Source of the DNA: Oceanirhabdus sp942490885
GTDB lineage: Bacteria > Bacillota > Clostridia > Clostridiales > Clostridiaceae
NCBI GenBank assembly: GCA_942490885.1
Contig: CALNYT010000002.1
Coordinates: forward strand, 496,001 to 560,000
Reading direction: 5' to 3'
DNA length: 64,000 bases
The notes under the pieces: generated by a model
The model's database searches: none
Seen by the model: only the letters and a program-made list of their open reading frames with translations
What the model was told of the DNA's origin: nothing
Program-made: the position numbers and the translations under genes
In this document: piece by piece, positions 44,524 to 52,692 of the stretch
How positions within the stretch are numbered: position 1 is the first letter of the stretch
How the letters are laid out: each line of letters begins with the position of its first letter

Positions 44524-45315
44524 ATGATTGATGCGCATGTGCACATAGAACAAGGGCCATATACTGAAGAGTGGATTAATGAATTTGTGGAAAAAGCAAT
44601 GAAGATGGGAATAACAGAACTTTATCTTCTTGAACATTCCCACAGATTTATTCAATTTAAAGAGGTATATGAAAGTATAAAATCAGACACAAACTGTGGG
44701 GTATATCAAACAGAGTGGATAGAAAGAAAATGTAAAATAGATATAGAAGAATATAAGAAGTTAATTTCTAAAATCAGAAAAAAAGAGTTTCCCATTAAGG
44801 TTAAGTTTGGTTTAGAGGTGTGTTATTTCATAGATAAAGAAGATAAAATAAGAGAGTTATTATCAGATTTTGATTGGGATTTCTTAACTGGTTCAATTCA
44901 CTGGATTGATGGATGGGGATTCGATCATCAAGCCACTAAAGATACTTGGAAAGCAAAAAGAATAGATGAGATGTATTTGAGATATTATGAGTTAATGATT
45001 AGACTTGTCGAGTCCAAATTATTTAATATTTTAGCCCATCCAGATTCAATTAAATGTTTTAATTTTTATCCAGAAATAGACTTATATAATATTTATAATA
45101 AGTTGGCAATAGCATTAAAAGATAATAATATGATGGCAGAATTTAGTTGTGGGTTATATAATAATTACAATCATGAAGAATTAGGCTTGAATGCTCAACT
45201 TTTATCATCTTTGATATCAAATGGAGTTAAGTTCATAGCAGCATCAGATGCACATAAACCAGAGGATGTAGGAAGAAATATAAGAAAAGCATATGAAGTT
45301 TGTAATTTAAGTTAG
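44524..45315 (+). CDS. PHP-domain phosphoesterase (histidinol-phosphatase type)
   Basis: 263 aa. All PHP metal motifs are present: DAHVHIE at the N-terminus, LEHSH, GLEVCYF, GSIHW, LAHPD and AASDAHKPEDVG near the C-terminus. This is the layout of HisK-type histidinol phosphatases and related phosphoesterases with a trinuclear metal site. No other histidine-biosynthesis gene is near, so the substrate may differ. TAGGGGGC precedes the ATG. Confidence 0.9.
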   Translation: MIDAHVHIEQGPYTEEWINEFVEKAMKMGITELYLLEHSHRFIQFKEVYESIKSDTNCGVYQTEWIERKCKIDIEEYKKLISKIRKKEFPIKVKFGLEVCYFIDKEDKIRELLSDFDWDFLTGSIHWIDGWGFDHQATKDTWKAKRIDEMYLRYYELMIRLVESKLFNILAHPDSIKCFNFYPEIDLYNIYNKLAIALKDNNMMAEFSCGLYNNYNHEELGLNAQLLSSLISNGVKFIAASDAHKPEDVGRNIRKAYEVCNLS

Positions 45316-45355
45316 ATTAAAAAAATAATATTAATGAGGGAAAGAGGGATAATTT

Positions 45356-45826
45356 ATGATTAATTTCAAAACACATGAAGGAGTCTTTAATTTCAGAACA
45401 GCAGGTATATTGATGAGGGATGGAAAGGTTCTTATCCATAGAGGGATTAAAGATGATTTTTATGCTTTGCCAGGTGGAAGAGTAGAAATGACAGAGGATA
45501 CAGAAACTACACTAATCAGGGAAATGAAAGAAGAGCTAGATATAGAAGTGACAATCAATAGGTTGCTGTGGGTGTGTGAAAGTTTTTTTGATCATGGGGG
45601 GAAAAGGTATCATGAAATATGTTTTTATTATTTAATGGAGCATGAAGAGGAAAGTTCTATATATGATAATGAGGTATTTCACACTATTGAAGAAAATCGT
45701 GAGTATGAGTTTAAATGGGTTTCTATTGAAAGATTCAAAGAAGAAGAGTTTTATCCAGTGTTCATCAAGGAAAGAATTAATAACTTACCTAGTGCTATTG
45801 AGAGAATACTTGATAGGCAAGAATAA
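45356..45826 (+). CDS. Nudix hydrolase
   Basis: 156 aa. The Nudix box is GGRVEMTEDTETTLIREMKE followed by ELDI, with the REMKEE metal ligands intact and Asp in place of the usual Gly near its end. Preceded by AGILMRDGKVLIHRG. Such enzymes hydrolyse nucleoside diphosphates linked to another group. GAGGGAAAGAGGG precedes the ATG. Stand-alone gene. Confidence 0.92.
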   Translation: MINFKTHEGVFNFRTAGILMRDGKVLIHRGIKDDFYALPGGRVEMTEDTETTLIREMKEELDIEVTINRLLWVCESFFDHGGKRYHEICFYYLMEHEEESSIYDNEVFHTIEENREYEFKWVSIERFKEEEFYPVFIKERINNLPSAIERILDRQE

Positions 45827-46043
45827 AATATCAAATAATTTGGTAGTTAACTATTGCAATATGTTCATTGTGAATATATTGCTAATTTTTTTAGAAAAAA
45901 TACCATAATATTTACAAAATATATGGTAAAATATAGATTAGATACAAAAAATAAGAAGAGAAAATAGGTATATAGTAGAAAAAAAGTAGTAGCAGATAAA
46001 GAAACAAATTAGAGTCTGTAGCTAAATTATAATACCTATAGAA
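45827..46043. other. Intergenic AT-rich stretch
   Basis: It holds TATGGTAAAATATAGATT near 45925, similar to the extended -10 strings after REP copies 8 and 10, so a promoter is possible. It may drive the hairpin at 46044. No ORF. Confidence 0.35.
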
Positions 46044-46167
46044 ATGATTTAACCACAAAAAGTAGTCCCAACTAAAATCATATACAATATGTACTGCAGA
46101 TTTATGCGTTCTGACACTGCATATTGTATATGAAGTTGGACTAAAATACTTTTTGTGGCTGAATCAT
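46044..46167. repeat. 124-bp long palindromic element
   Basis: The outer arms ATGATT...CCACAAAAAGTA and TACTTTTTGTGG...AATCAT pair. Inner blocks CCAACT/AGTTGG and CATATACAATATG/CATATTGTATATG pair too, leaving a ~25-nt central loop. No ORF inside. It could be a MITE or a structured RNA. Seen once in the window. Confidence 0.75.
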
Positions 46168-46295
46168 AGAAATAAAATAAAATTAAATTTACTATTGGAA
46201 TAATGGATTTGAGTACGCCTAAAGTTAAATGGATTAGTGATTAGCAAATAGGTGAATTTTGATTGGACAGTTGACAGAGGGGGGAGTAAAGGAAT

Positions 46296-47066
46296 ATGAA
46301 ATACATATGTTTTTCGCCAAGTACAGAGGAGGCAGCAAAGGTTGCCATATCTAAAGGGTTTATATTAAGAGGGGAAGTTATCACATTCTGTGATGATTTT
46401 AGTATAGGGCCTTTAGTTGTTAATGGAGATATTAGTGAAAGAAAAAAATGGCTTGAGAAGATTTATTTTAAGGAAATGAATTTTAATATTGATGGTATAT
46501 ATGATGAATATAAGGTATTTGAAGCAAAGTGTAAACAGATAAAGGGCGAACAGATATATATATTATTTGGAGAAAATGCTATAGAGTATGCTGGGTTATT
46601 ATATACTATTTCGTTATTGAATCATATAAATAATAAAATTACTATTGTGAATTTCTCAACAGACTATAATGAGGACAAGTCGCAGGAAAAATTTAAATGC
46701 AGCATGGAAGTGGAGCCTGAAGAATACCCAGAGATTATGGCAGCAGGAGAGAGATTAACTAGTGAAACAAGATCACAGTTATTAAAGCAATGGAATAATC
46801 AAATATTTGATTGTGGATACTTGAGGATATTTGATAATGGACGATTAGTAAATAAGGATATTGCATATTTTGATGAATTTATTCTAAATAATATTACGGA
46901 CAGTCCCTTAAGATGTACCAGAATTGTAGGAGAATGTATTGTTCAATCTGAGGATATAGTGGGGGATGTATGTATTTTTTGGAGAATAAAAGATTTAATA
47001 AAAAGAGGGTTGGTACAATTCACAGGTGAATTTGGAAATATGAGGACAATGGAAGTGTATAAGTAG
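46296..47066 (+). CDS. DUF1835/DUF3658 protein
   Basis: 256 aa. The N-terminal DUF1835 features are CFSPSTEEAAKVA, then FCDDFSIGPLVVNGDISERKKW; the C-terminal DUF3658-type segment includes AYFDEFILNNITDSPLRCTRIVGECI. These proteins are common near small regulators and acetyltransferases in Firmicutes; no activity is known. GGGGGGAG precedes the ATG. Confidence 0.82.
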   Translation: MKYICFSPSTEEAAKVAISKGFILRGEVITFCDDFSIGPLVVNGDISERKKWLEKIYFKEMNFNIDGIYDEYKVFEAKCKQIKGEQIYILFGENAIEYAGLLYTISLLNHINNKITIVNFSTDYNEDKSQEKFKCSMEVEPEEYPEIMAAGERLTSETRSQLLKQWNNQIFDCGYLRIFDNGRLVNKDIAYFDEFILNNITDSPLRCTRIVGECIVQSEDIVGDVCIFWRIKDLIKRGLVQFTGEFGNMRTMEVYK

Positions 47067-47121
47067 GTCATATAATACTGAAATCTAAGGATTATAATTA
47101 AGTGAAGTGGAGGGAAAAATT

Positions 47122-48237
47122 TTGAATAGATTAGAAAAGATAAGGGAATTTGTACATGAATTGATTTTAAATGTTCAGGATAAAGAAATACGGCGGATAG
47201 GATATGTACACCTTTATGGAGTATCGCAATTCTGTGCACAGTTAGCATTGAAGAGAAACCTAAATCCAGAGATAGCTGCAATAACAGGGATGTTACATGA
47301 TATTTATTATATTAGAACAGGAATAGGTGATAATCATGCACATAATGGTGCTGAATATGTACGTCCAATATTAAGAGATATTGGAATATTTAAACAGGAA
47401 GAACAAAAAATAATACTTTCGGCAATATTCCACCATAGTGATAAAAAATCTATTAATGGAGAATATGATGAATTATTAAAGGACGCAGATGTACTACAAC
47501 ATTTTTTATATAATACCAAATTTGATATATATGAAAAAGAAGTTGAAAGGTTGAAAAATATATTTAAAGAGATTAACTTAAATAATATTACTGATTATGA
47601 TTTAAATTATGAAAAGAAAGATGAAAAGACAATAGTAAACATTAATAAAAGAGAATGTTTAGCTGATATAGCAGAAACACTTGCTAAGAGAGAAATGGTA
47701 GGTGAAGAGTACGATGAAGATTATAAAAAGATAGTAAGGTATTGGCCAGAAGTAAATAGTCATGAGGAACTTAAGCATTCTTGGTGTGCTGCATTTGTAT
47801 ATCATTGTTGTTTTGAAGCTGGATTTATACTACCGATAAAGCATCCAAACACTGATACTAGATACGCAGGGATAGTAGGATGGTTTCAGTGGGCTTCATT
47901 ACCAGAAGTAGATTTTTACATAGAAGATAGGGAAGAGTTTGTTCCTCAAAGAGGAGATATTGTTGTGTATAACAACTTAATACCTAAAGAATACAAGCAA
48001 CCTAATGATATTTTACCTAGAGATCATATTGGAATTGTATTATCCTCAGATAAGGACTCATATATAGTTGCAGAAGGGAACGTGGACAATCAGAATAAAG
48101 CTGGTATTGTAACACGTAAGCTTCATGAGAATGTTGATGGATTCATAAGGATTAGTAATGATTATGAATATACAGCTTATTCATGGAAATATGATTATAA
48201 AACTGGTGAGTATAAGGACAAACTGGACACAAACTAG
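47122..48237 (+). CDS. HD-domain hydrolase fused to a CHAP-type amidase domain
   Basis: About 371 aa from TTG 47122, with GGAGGG at 47109-47114 giving 7 nt spacing; GTG 47107 overlaps that site. Residues ~10-140 form an HD domain: H30, H59/D60 (MLHDIYY), H104/H105 and D123 (KDADVLQHF). Residues ~205-345 resemble CHAP: nucleophile C222 (SWCAAFVYHCC), RGDIVVYN, H302 (RDHIGIVLS) and VAEGNVDNQ. No signal peptide or membrane helix is visible, so a cytoplasmic Cys-His amidase is joined to a phosphohydrolase. This combination is unusual; the substrate is unknown. Confidence 0.82.
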   Translation: MNRLEKIREFVHELILNVQDKEIRRIGYVHLYGVSQFCAQLALKRNLNPEIAAITGMLHDIYYIRTGIGDNHAHNGAEYVRPILRDIGIFKQEEQKIILSAIFHHSDKKSINGEYDELLKDADVLQHFLYNTKFDIYEKEVERLKNIFKEINLNNITDYDLNYEKKDEKTIVNINKRECLADIAETLAKREMVGEEYDEDYKKIVRYWPEVNSHEELKHSWCAAFVYHCCFEAGFILPIKHPNTDTRYAGIVGWFQWASLPEVDFYIEDREEFVPQRGDIVVYNNLIPKEYKQPNDILPRDHIGIVLSSDKDSYIVAEGNVDNQNKAGIVTRKLHENVDGFIRISNDYEYTAYSWKYDYKTGEYKDKLDTN

Positions 48238-48360
48238 GGACGGTTCATGAAAAGTTAGAGGTGAAACAAGCTGGGGACGGTTCATGAAAAGTTAAAGGAG
48301 CATGGTAAACTATGAATGATGGACAAGATGTACAATGTACAAGTTAGGGACGGTTCATTA
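48237..48360 (+). repeat. Three REP-like half copies
   Basis: GGGACGGTTCAT occurs at 48238, 48274 and 48348, always in the same direction and without the matching 3' arm. The first two are followed by GAAAAGTTA. A tiny frame (11 codons from 48312, after AAAGGAG) lies between the second and third. Confidence 0.85.
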
Positions 48361-48382
48361 ATTTAAAGAAAGAGGAATATGA

Positions 48383-49582
48383 ATGAAAAGAGTATTAGTA
48401 TTTTTAATTTTGATATGCATGATTTTTACGGGATGTAGTAGTATGCAAACTAAGAATAATGTGTCTGTAGTTAAGAGTACATCTGAAAAAACTACAAATA
48501 AACAAAATCAAAGTAAGAGCAATATAGAGAATAAAAAAGAAAACATTAATAATGAAGAAGCAACAGAAGAGAAAGGTCATAATGAAAAAGAAAATACTAA
48601 GAAACATGCAGCAGATGAGATAAAAGACAATGAAGAGAGTTCTGATATATATAATTTATCAGAGAAAAATCCAATAGATCTTGATTACGATATTGAATAT
48701 GAAATATTGAGAGAGCCAGGAAATTATACTGATCAGGCATATGATAAATTTAAAAGAAAATATTTTGAAATATGGGACACTGAATTGAATGCAATATATA
48801 ATAAGTTATTGGCAGTTCTTGAGGGTGAAGAAAAGCAACTTTTGATTGAGTCACAGAAAGGATGGTTACAATTTCATTTAAATGATCCAAAATTTGTGTT
48901 TAAAACATTCAGAGAAAGAGAGACTGGTTCAATAATGGGGACTGTTGTATGTACTCATTTATATAATGTTAAATATAGGCGTATTAGGACAAGAACACTT
49001 GAATTAATGGAGTATTATTATTTATTAGGTAATGGAATTGATTTTGAGTATAAAAGGCAATTTGAAGATAAAGAATTAAATAAAAAATCTGGTGATGAGT
49101 CTGATAATGATGGAAATGATAATCATAAAATTTATACCCACTATGATACAGGAGGGCAATATTATCAAGTGAGTTATGATAATCCCATTAATCATGATTA
49201 TGAAATAGAGCTAGAAAGAATTAATAATTCTCAAGATTATTCAACTCATATGGTTCTTCAGTTTCAGTATAAATATTATGAGATTTGGGATAAAGAGCTA
49301 AATACGATATACAATAAACTTGTTAAGGAATTGAATGAGGAAGAAAAAGAATTATTATTACAAGCTCAGTTAGGTTGGGTTCAATTCCACATGAATGAAA
49401 ATAAGTTCTTCCAAAAGATATTTTACGAAAGAGAATCAGGGCCTATTTTAGGAACTTTAGGACAGATACAAATGTTGGATTCTCGTATGGAGAGAATAAA
49501 GAGTAGAACTATTGAGTTAATGGAGTATTACTATTATCTAGTAAGAGACGGATTTGATTTTGAGTATGAGAGTGAAATGTAG
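48383..49582 (+). CDS. Lipoprotein with two LprI-like (DUF1311) domains
   Basis: 399 aa. Signal peptide with lipobox FTGC, then a ~70-residue Lys/Glu/Asn linker. Two homologous ~100-residue domains follow (about 115-215 and 295-395). Each has WDxELNxIYNKL, then EEKxLL, Q-x2-GWxQFH and an ELMEYYYxL end, which matches the LprI/DUF1311 Cys-poor lysozyme-inhibitor-like family. It is anchored outside the membrane. GAGGAATATGA precedes the ATG. The two domains are an internal duplication; function is inferred only. Confidence 0.8.
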   Translation: MKRVLVFLILICMIFTGCSSMQTKNNVSVVKSTSEKTTNKQNQSKSNIENKKENINNEEATEEKGHNEKENTKKHAADEIKDNEESSDIYNLSEKNPIDLDYDIEYEILREPGNYTDQAYDKFKRKYFEIWDTELNAIYNKLLAVLEGEEKQLLIESQKGWLQFHLNDPKFVFKTFRERETGSIMGTVVCTHLYNVKYRRIRTRTLELMEYYYLLGNGIDFEYKRQFEDKELNKKSGDESDNDGNDNHKIYTHYDTGGQYYQVSYDNPINHDYEIELERINNSQDYSTHMVLQFQYKYYEIWDKELNTIYNKLVKELNEEEKELLLQAQLGWVQFHMNENKFFQKIFYERESGPILGTLGQIQMLDSRMERIKSRTIELMEYYYYLVRDGFDFEYESEM

Positions 49583-49589
49583 TTAAGCA

Positions 49590-49634
49590 GGGGACGGTTC
49601 ATTAATCTTAGTAATAAATTAATGAACCGTCCCC
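49590..49634. repeat. REP-like palindrome, copy 10
   Basis: 8 bp after the lipoprotein stop. The right flank has two CTGTTTGTTTTATG units, then ATGGTAGAATATAACTAAA, a promoter-like string shared with 37250 and 55309. Confidence 0.95.
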
Positions 49635-49670
49635 TGTTTGTTTTATGCCCTGTTTGTTTTATGGTAGAAT

Positions 49671-49787
49671 ATAACTAAATGTGAAAGTGGGAAAGTTTAC
49701 ACGGGGGTATGTATAGACACACCTGGTTCCATGGGGTTTTGTGCAGAACATGCTGCTATGATAACTGCTGGGGTAAAGGGGATGATA
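49671..49787 (+). pseudogene. 5'- and 3'-truncated cytidine-deaminase-like remnant
   Basis: In frame with the GNAT gene below, this stretch encodes SGKVYTGVCIDTPGSMGFCAEHAAMIT, the core of a cytidine deaminase: CAEHAA contains the zinc-ligand Cys and catalytic Glu of the C/H-A-E motif. The N-terminal part and the second zinc motif (PCxxC) are missing. There is no start codon with a ribosome site before it. Confidence 0.65.
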
Positions 49788-49790
49788 CAG

Positions 49791-50552
49791 ATGTTAAGCA
49801 AAAAAGACATAATAAGAATGGCCATGGAACAGATGGCTTTAGATAATGCTTGTAAAGTAAGTGATTTTGAAAAAACAGAAAATACTATTGTTGAATATAA
49901 GAAAATAGATGGTAGAAGGATATTCTCTAATGAGAATTATTTTTTCAAGATGGTTACATTCGGTAGTGGTGGAGTTGTTTCAGCTAATTCAAAGATTCAT
50001 GATTGGTGCAGGGAGTTCTTCAGTAAACATAAAGGGATAGATTGTTTTGAACATCCTGTTATGAGAGAGATTGATAAAGAGCTTATTAAATCCAATAAAA
50101 TGCTTAATGTTGTACATGAATTATATTTACCATATTATGAATTTGAAAGAGTAGATAATAAGATAGCAGAGGTTAAGTGGTTTGAAAAAGATGAAATCCC
50201 AGAGTTATATAAAGACAAGAGATTTAACAATGCATTATTGTATGATGTGGATTCACCAAGACCTGATGTTTTGGCTGTAGCTTCATATGAAGGAGACGAG
50301 ATAACTGGTATGGCAGGTGCTAGTAAGGATTCAGAAATGTTTTGGCAGATTGGGATTGATGTTTTGTCTGAGCATAGGAATAAAGGGATAGCCAAATATC
50401 TAGTAAATCTCTTAACAGTGGAGATATTTAAGAGAGGGGCAATACCTTATTATGGTACTTGGTGTTCAAATATAGCATCAAGGAACATAGCTCAGAGATG
50501 TGGGTATTTTCCTGCGTGGACTGAAATGTATTCTGTGGAGTGTGATAAATAA
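49791..50552 (+). CDS. GNAT-family acetyltransferase
   Basis: About 253 aa from ATG 49791 (AAAGGGGA at 49776-49782). An ATG at 49731 would add 20 residues that belong to the deaminase remnant. The C-terminal GNAT core is IGIDVLSEHRNKGIAKYLVNLLTVEIFKRG with the P-loop HRNKGIA, then YYGTWCSNIASRNIAQRCGYFPAW. The N-terminal ~140 residues are a separate domain. Its stop overlaps the next GNAT start (TAATG). Substrate unknown. Confidence 0.86.
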   Translation: MLSKKDIIRMAMEQMALDNACKVSDFEKTENTIVEYKKIDGRRIFSNENYFFKMVTFGSGGVVSANSKIHDWCREFFSKHKGIDCFEHPVMREIDKELIKSNKMLNVVHELYLPYYEFERVDNKIAEVKWFEKDEIPELYKDKRFNNALLYDVDSPRPDVLAVASYEGDEITGMAGASKDSEMFWQIGIDVLSEHRNKGIAKYLVNLLTVEIFKRGAIPYYGTWCSNIASRNIAQRCGYFPAWTEMYSVECDK

Positions 50553-51250
50553 TGGAGTTTAATAAATATTATTACGGTTTTTTAGGTGTTAATGATGACA
50601 GATTACATTATAAAGTTATGGTCACTGAGTCTATATATAGGGACAAGCCGCTGAATAATCAGTATTTCTATCCTGTTATTGTTTCTGAATATAATGATAA
50701 AAAAATATGTTCATCATCTAGTAAGTTCATTGATATTTGCAAGAGTAGATTTGATGGAAGTGTTCAATCTATAGAGCTTATTCTTGATTATATGAGAATA
50801 GAAGAGCCTAGTTACAGATTAAGAAAGATGAGAAGGTATACTATAGAAGGCACAGAAAAGATTTTAGACACAAAAGCAATCACAATGACTGAAGAAATTG
50901 TTAGAAGTATACAGTTTAAAGGTCACATGGATATAGAAAAGTTCATTGAGAGAAAAAAAGAGGTTATAAAAGAAGGTAGACAATTTATTATTACCGAGGA
51001 AAATACTATGGCAGCATTGGCTTTGATTTCGGATATTTATGAAGGTGGATGTAATATTGCTGTATTTACAAATGAAGATTACAGGAAGATGGGTTATGGA
51101 AAAGAAGTGGTAAAGGGATGCGTTAATTGGTGCAAAGAGAGAAATCTAGTACCTATATATTTGGTTGAGGAAGAGAATCATGCTTCAATCAAGCTTGCAG
51201 AAAGTGTGGGGTTTAAGTTAAAGAGTAGGGAATGGATTGTTTCAAAGTAA
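50552..51250 (+). CDS. GNAT-family acetyltransferase
   Basis: 232 aa. The C-terminal GNAT core is IAVFTNEDYRKMGYGKEVVKGCVNWC with the P-loop YRKMGYG, then EEENHASIKLAESVGFKLKSREW. The N-terminal domain (YYYGFLGVNDDRLHYKVMVTES) is unrecognised. It starts in the TAATG overlap with the upstream GNAT, so the two are co-translated. A deleted second copy lies at 55363. Confidence 0.86.
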   Translation: MEFNKYYYGFLGVNDDRLHYKVMVTESIYRDKPLNNQYFYPVIVSEYNDKKICSSSSKFIDICKSRFDGSVQSIELILDYMRIEEPSYRLRKMRRYTIEGTEKILDTKAITMTEEIVRSIQFKGHMDIEKFIERKKEVIKEGRQFIITEENTMAALALISDIYEGGCNIAVFTNEDYRKMGYGKEVVKGCVNWCKERNLVPIYLVEEENHASIKLAESVGFKLKSREWIVSK

Positions 51251-51272
51251 ATGAACAAACTTGTAACAAAGC

Positions 51273-51318
51273 GGGGACGGTTCATTAATTTATTTAAATA
51301 AATTAATGAACCGTCCCC
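51273..51318. repeat. REP-like palindrome, copy 11
   Basis: Near-perfect, with arms continuing to a TTTAAA centre; 23 bp after the GNAT stop. Confidence 0.95.
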
Positions 51319-51403
51319 GAAATTATTGAAATTTAACGTGTTTGCATATTCTTTTAGTAGTAGATATAATAAATATTAAATATATTATTTAGAAGGAGCG
51401 CTT

Positions 51404-52393
51404 ATGAATAGTCACATTACTTTAAAAAAGCATAGTATGATTGTGGAAGCATTAGGCGTAATCAATAATTGCGTATCTCCCTATGCTAAAGAAGATATGA
51501 TACCTGATGAATTAAAGAAAAAGGTTCGTAGCAGTAAAGTTGGGAAATACCTTTTACAAGAAACAAGGCTTATCTTTGTTATGTTTGAGATGTTAGTTGA
51601 TATAGATGAACGTTGTTCAATAGATTTACTTATTTCCGAATATAATTCATTATCAAAAAGTCATCTTCAGAATTATCTATTGTGTGGGTATTATTCTAAT
51701 GAAATAGTAGATGAAGCTTCAGATAATGAAAAAGCTTTAAGAGAACTTGCAAAAACCATTTCTGTTGTAAATCTTGATGAATATATGGAGTATCTTAAAA
51801 ATCCGAAGTCATTTTTTGATGAGCTCATGGAGTTGATGCAGTGGATATATAATAATCCAAGTTTTAAGGGGATGTTCACTGAACAAGTTTTAGAAGATAT
51901 TTCAAGAAGGTATAATGAATTAGATGAAGCATTACTTAATAGACATCCATTAAGCTTTGCTCAGAGTCTTATGGGTAAAAGCTTTTACAATATTGCTGAT
52001 TGGGAGATATATGAGTTTCTTTATGTTTATACAATATATCCATATAAGCTTAGGATTATGGATAGTCGAAGTAATATTATGTTACTTTCAGTTAATGATC
52101 GTGAATGGGAAAATACTGAAACACATGATTATATAAAGAGAAGAATCAAGTTAATTTCAGATCCTAATCGAATTGCAATTCTACGTATGATTTATGGTAA
52201 CCCTATGTTTGGAAAGGATATTGCAAAAGCCCTTTCATTAACTACTGCCACTGTGTCTCATCATTTAGATCTTATGAGAAAGGAAAAACTGATTAACGAG
52301 GAAAGGCAGAAGAATAACAAATATTTTTCAACAAATCTAATAGAGTTTGATAATTTAATCAATGATATAAAAAAATATGTTACAAGAAAATAA
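51404..52393 (+). CDS. ArsR-family transcriptional regulator with large N-terminal domain
   Basis: 329 aa. The C-terminal winged helix is DPNRIAILRMIYGNPMFGKDIAKALSLTTATVSHHLDLMRKEKLI, a classic ArsR HTH; the recognition helix is TATVSHHLDLM. The N-terminal ~230 residues are a helical ligand domain with no metal-site Cys pair, so it is probably not a metal sensor. AAGGAGCG precedes the ATG. It lies just before an ABC exporter operon whose promoter carries tandem palindromes, which it is likely to bind. Confidence 0.88.
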   Translation: MNSHITLKKHSMIVEALGVINNCVSPYAKEDMIPDELKKKVRSSKVGKYLLQETRLIFVMFEMLVDIDERCSIDLLISEYNSLSKSHLQNYLLCGYYSNEIVDEASDNEKALRELAKTISVVNLDEYMEYLKNPKSFFDELMELMQWIYNNPSFKGMFTEQVLEDISRRYNELDEALLNRHPLSFAQSLMGKSFYNIADWEIYEFLYVYTIYPYKLRIMDSRSNIMLLSVNDREWENTETHDYIKRRIKLISDPNRIAILRMIYGNPMFGKDIAKALSLTTATVSHHLDLMRKEKLINEERQKNNKYFSTNLIEFDNLINDIKKYVTRK

Positions 52394-52408
52394 TCAGTTT
52401 ATAAATTT

Positions 52409-52436
52409 AACACTTCGTTTTGAAGTGTTTTTTTTG
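52409..52436 (+). terminator. Intrinsic terminator of the ArsR gene
   Basis: AACACTTC/GAAGTGTT with a 5-nt loop and a T7 tail. Confidence 0.9.
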
Positions 52437-52467
52437 TTGTAAGAAATATAATTATCCAAAAATATTA

Positions 52468-52496
52468 TTGACAAGATATGTTATTAGTAGTAAATT
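52468..52496 (+). promoter_or_regulatory. Sigma-A promoter of the ABC operon
   Basis: TTGACA (perfect -35) at 52468-52473, a 17-nt spacer and TAAATT at 52491-52496, about 195 bp before the first ABC gene. Confidence 0.75.
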
Positions 52497-52540
52497 AGAT
52501 TTATATCTAATTAGATTTATATCTAATTAGATATAAATAC
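52495..52540 (+). promoter_or_regulatory. Operator array: two and a half 16-bp palindromes
   Basis: TTAGATTTATATCTAA occurs at 52495-52510 and again at 52511-52526, followed by TTAGATATAAATAC. Each is an inverted TTAGAT/ATCTAA, overlapping the -10 and start site. Expected repressor: the ArsR protein encoded at 51404 (inference). Confidence 0.7.
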
Positions 52541-52692
52541 ATTTAAAGGTTTAAAAGTAATGAGAAATAGTTGAGTATGGAGTAAGAAGGTAAAGTAGTT
52601 GCTAAATTCTCAATTATAAAAGTAATTAGTTAAAAACAAAATCAAAGAAAAAATAATATTATTCTTTAGATATAGCAAAGGGGAGTGGGGAA

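Noticed and set aside
44524..45315. Histidine-biosynthesis gene hisK
   Set aside because: The PHP motifs fit, but no histidine pathway gene is nearby and related phosphoesterases share the same motifs, so I left the symbol empty.
48312..48347. Eleven-codon peptide gene between REP half sites
   Set aside because: It has an AAAGGAG about 13 bp upstream, but the peptide has no recognisable features and lies in repeat-derived debris.
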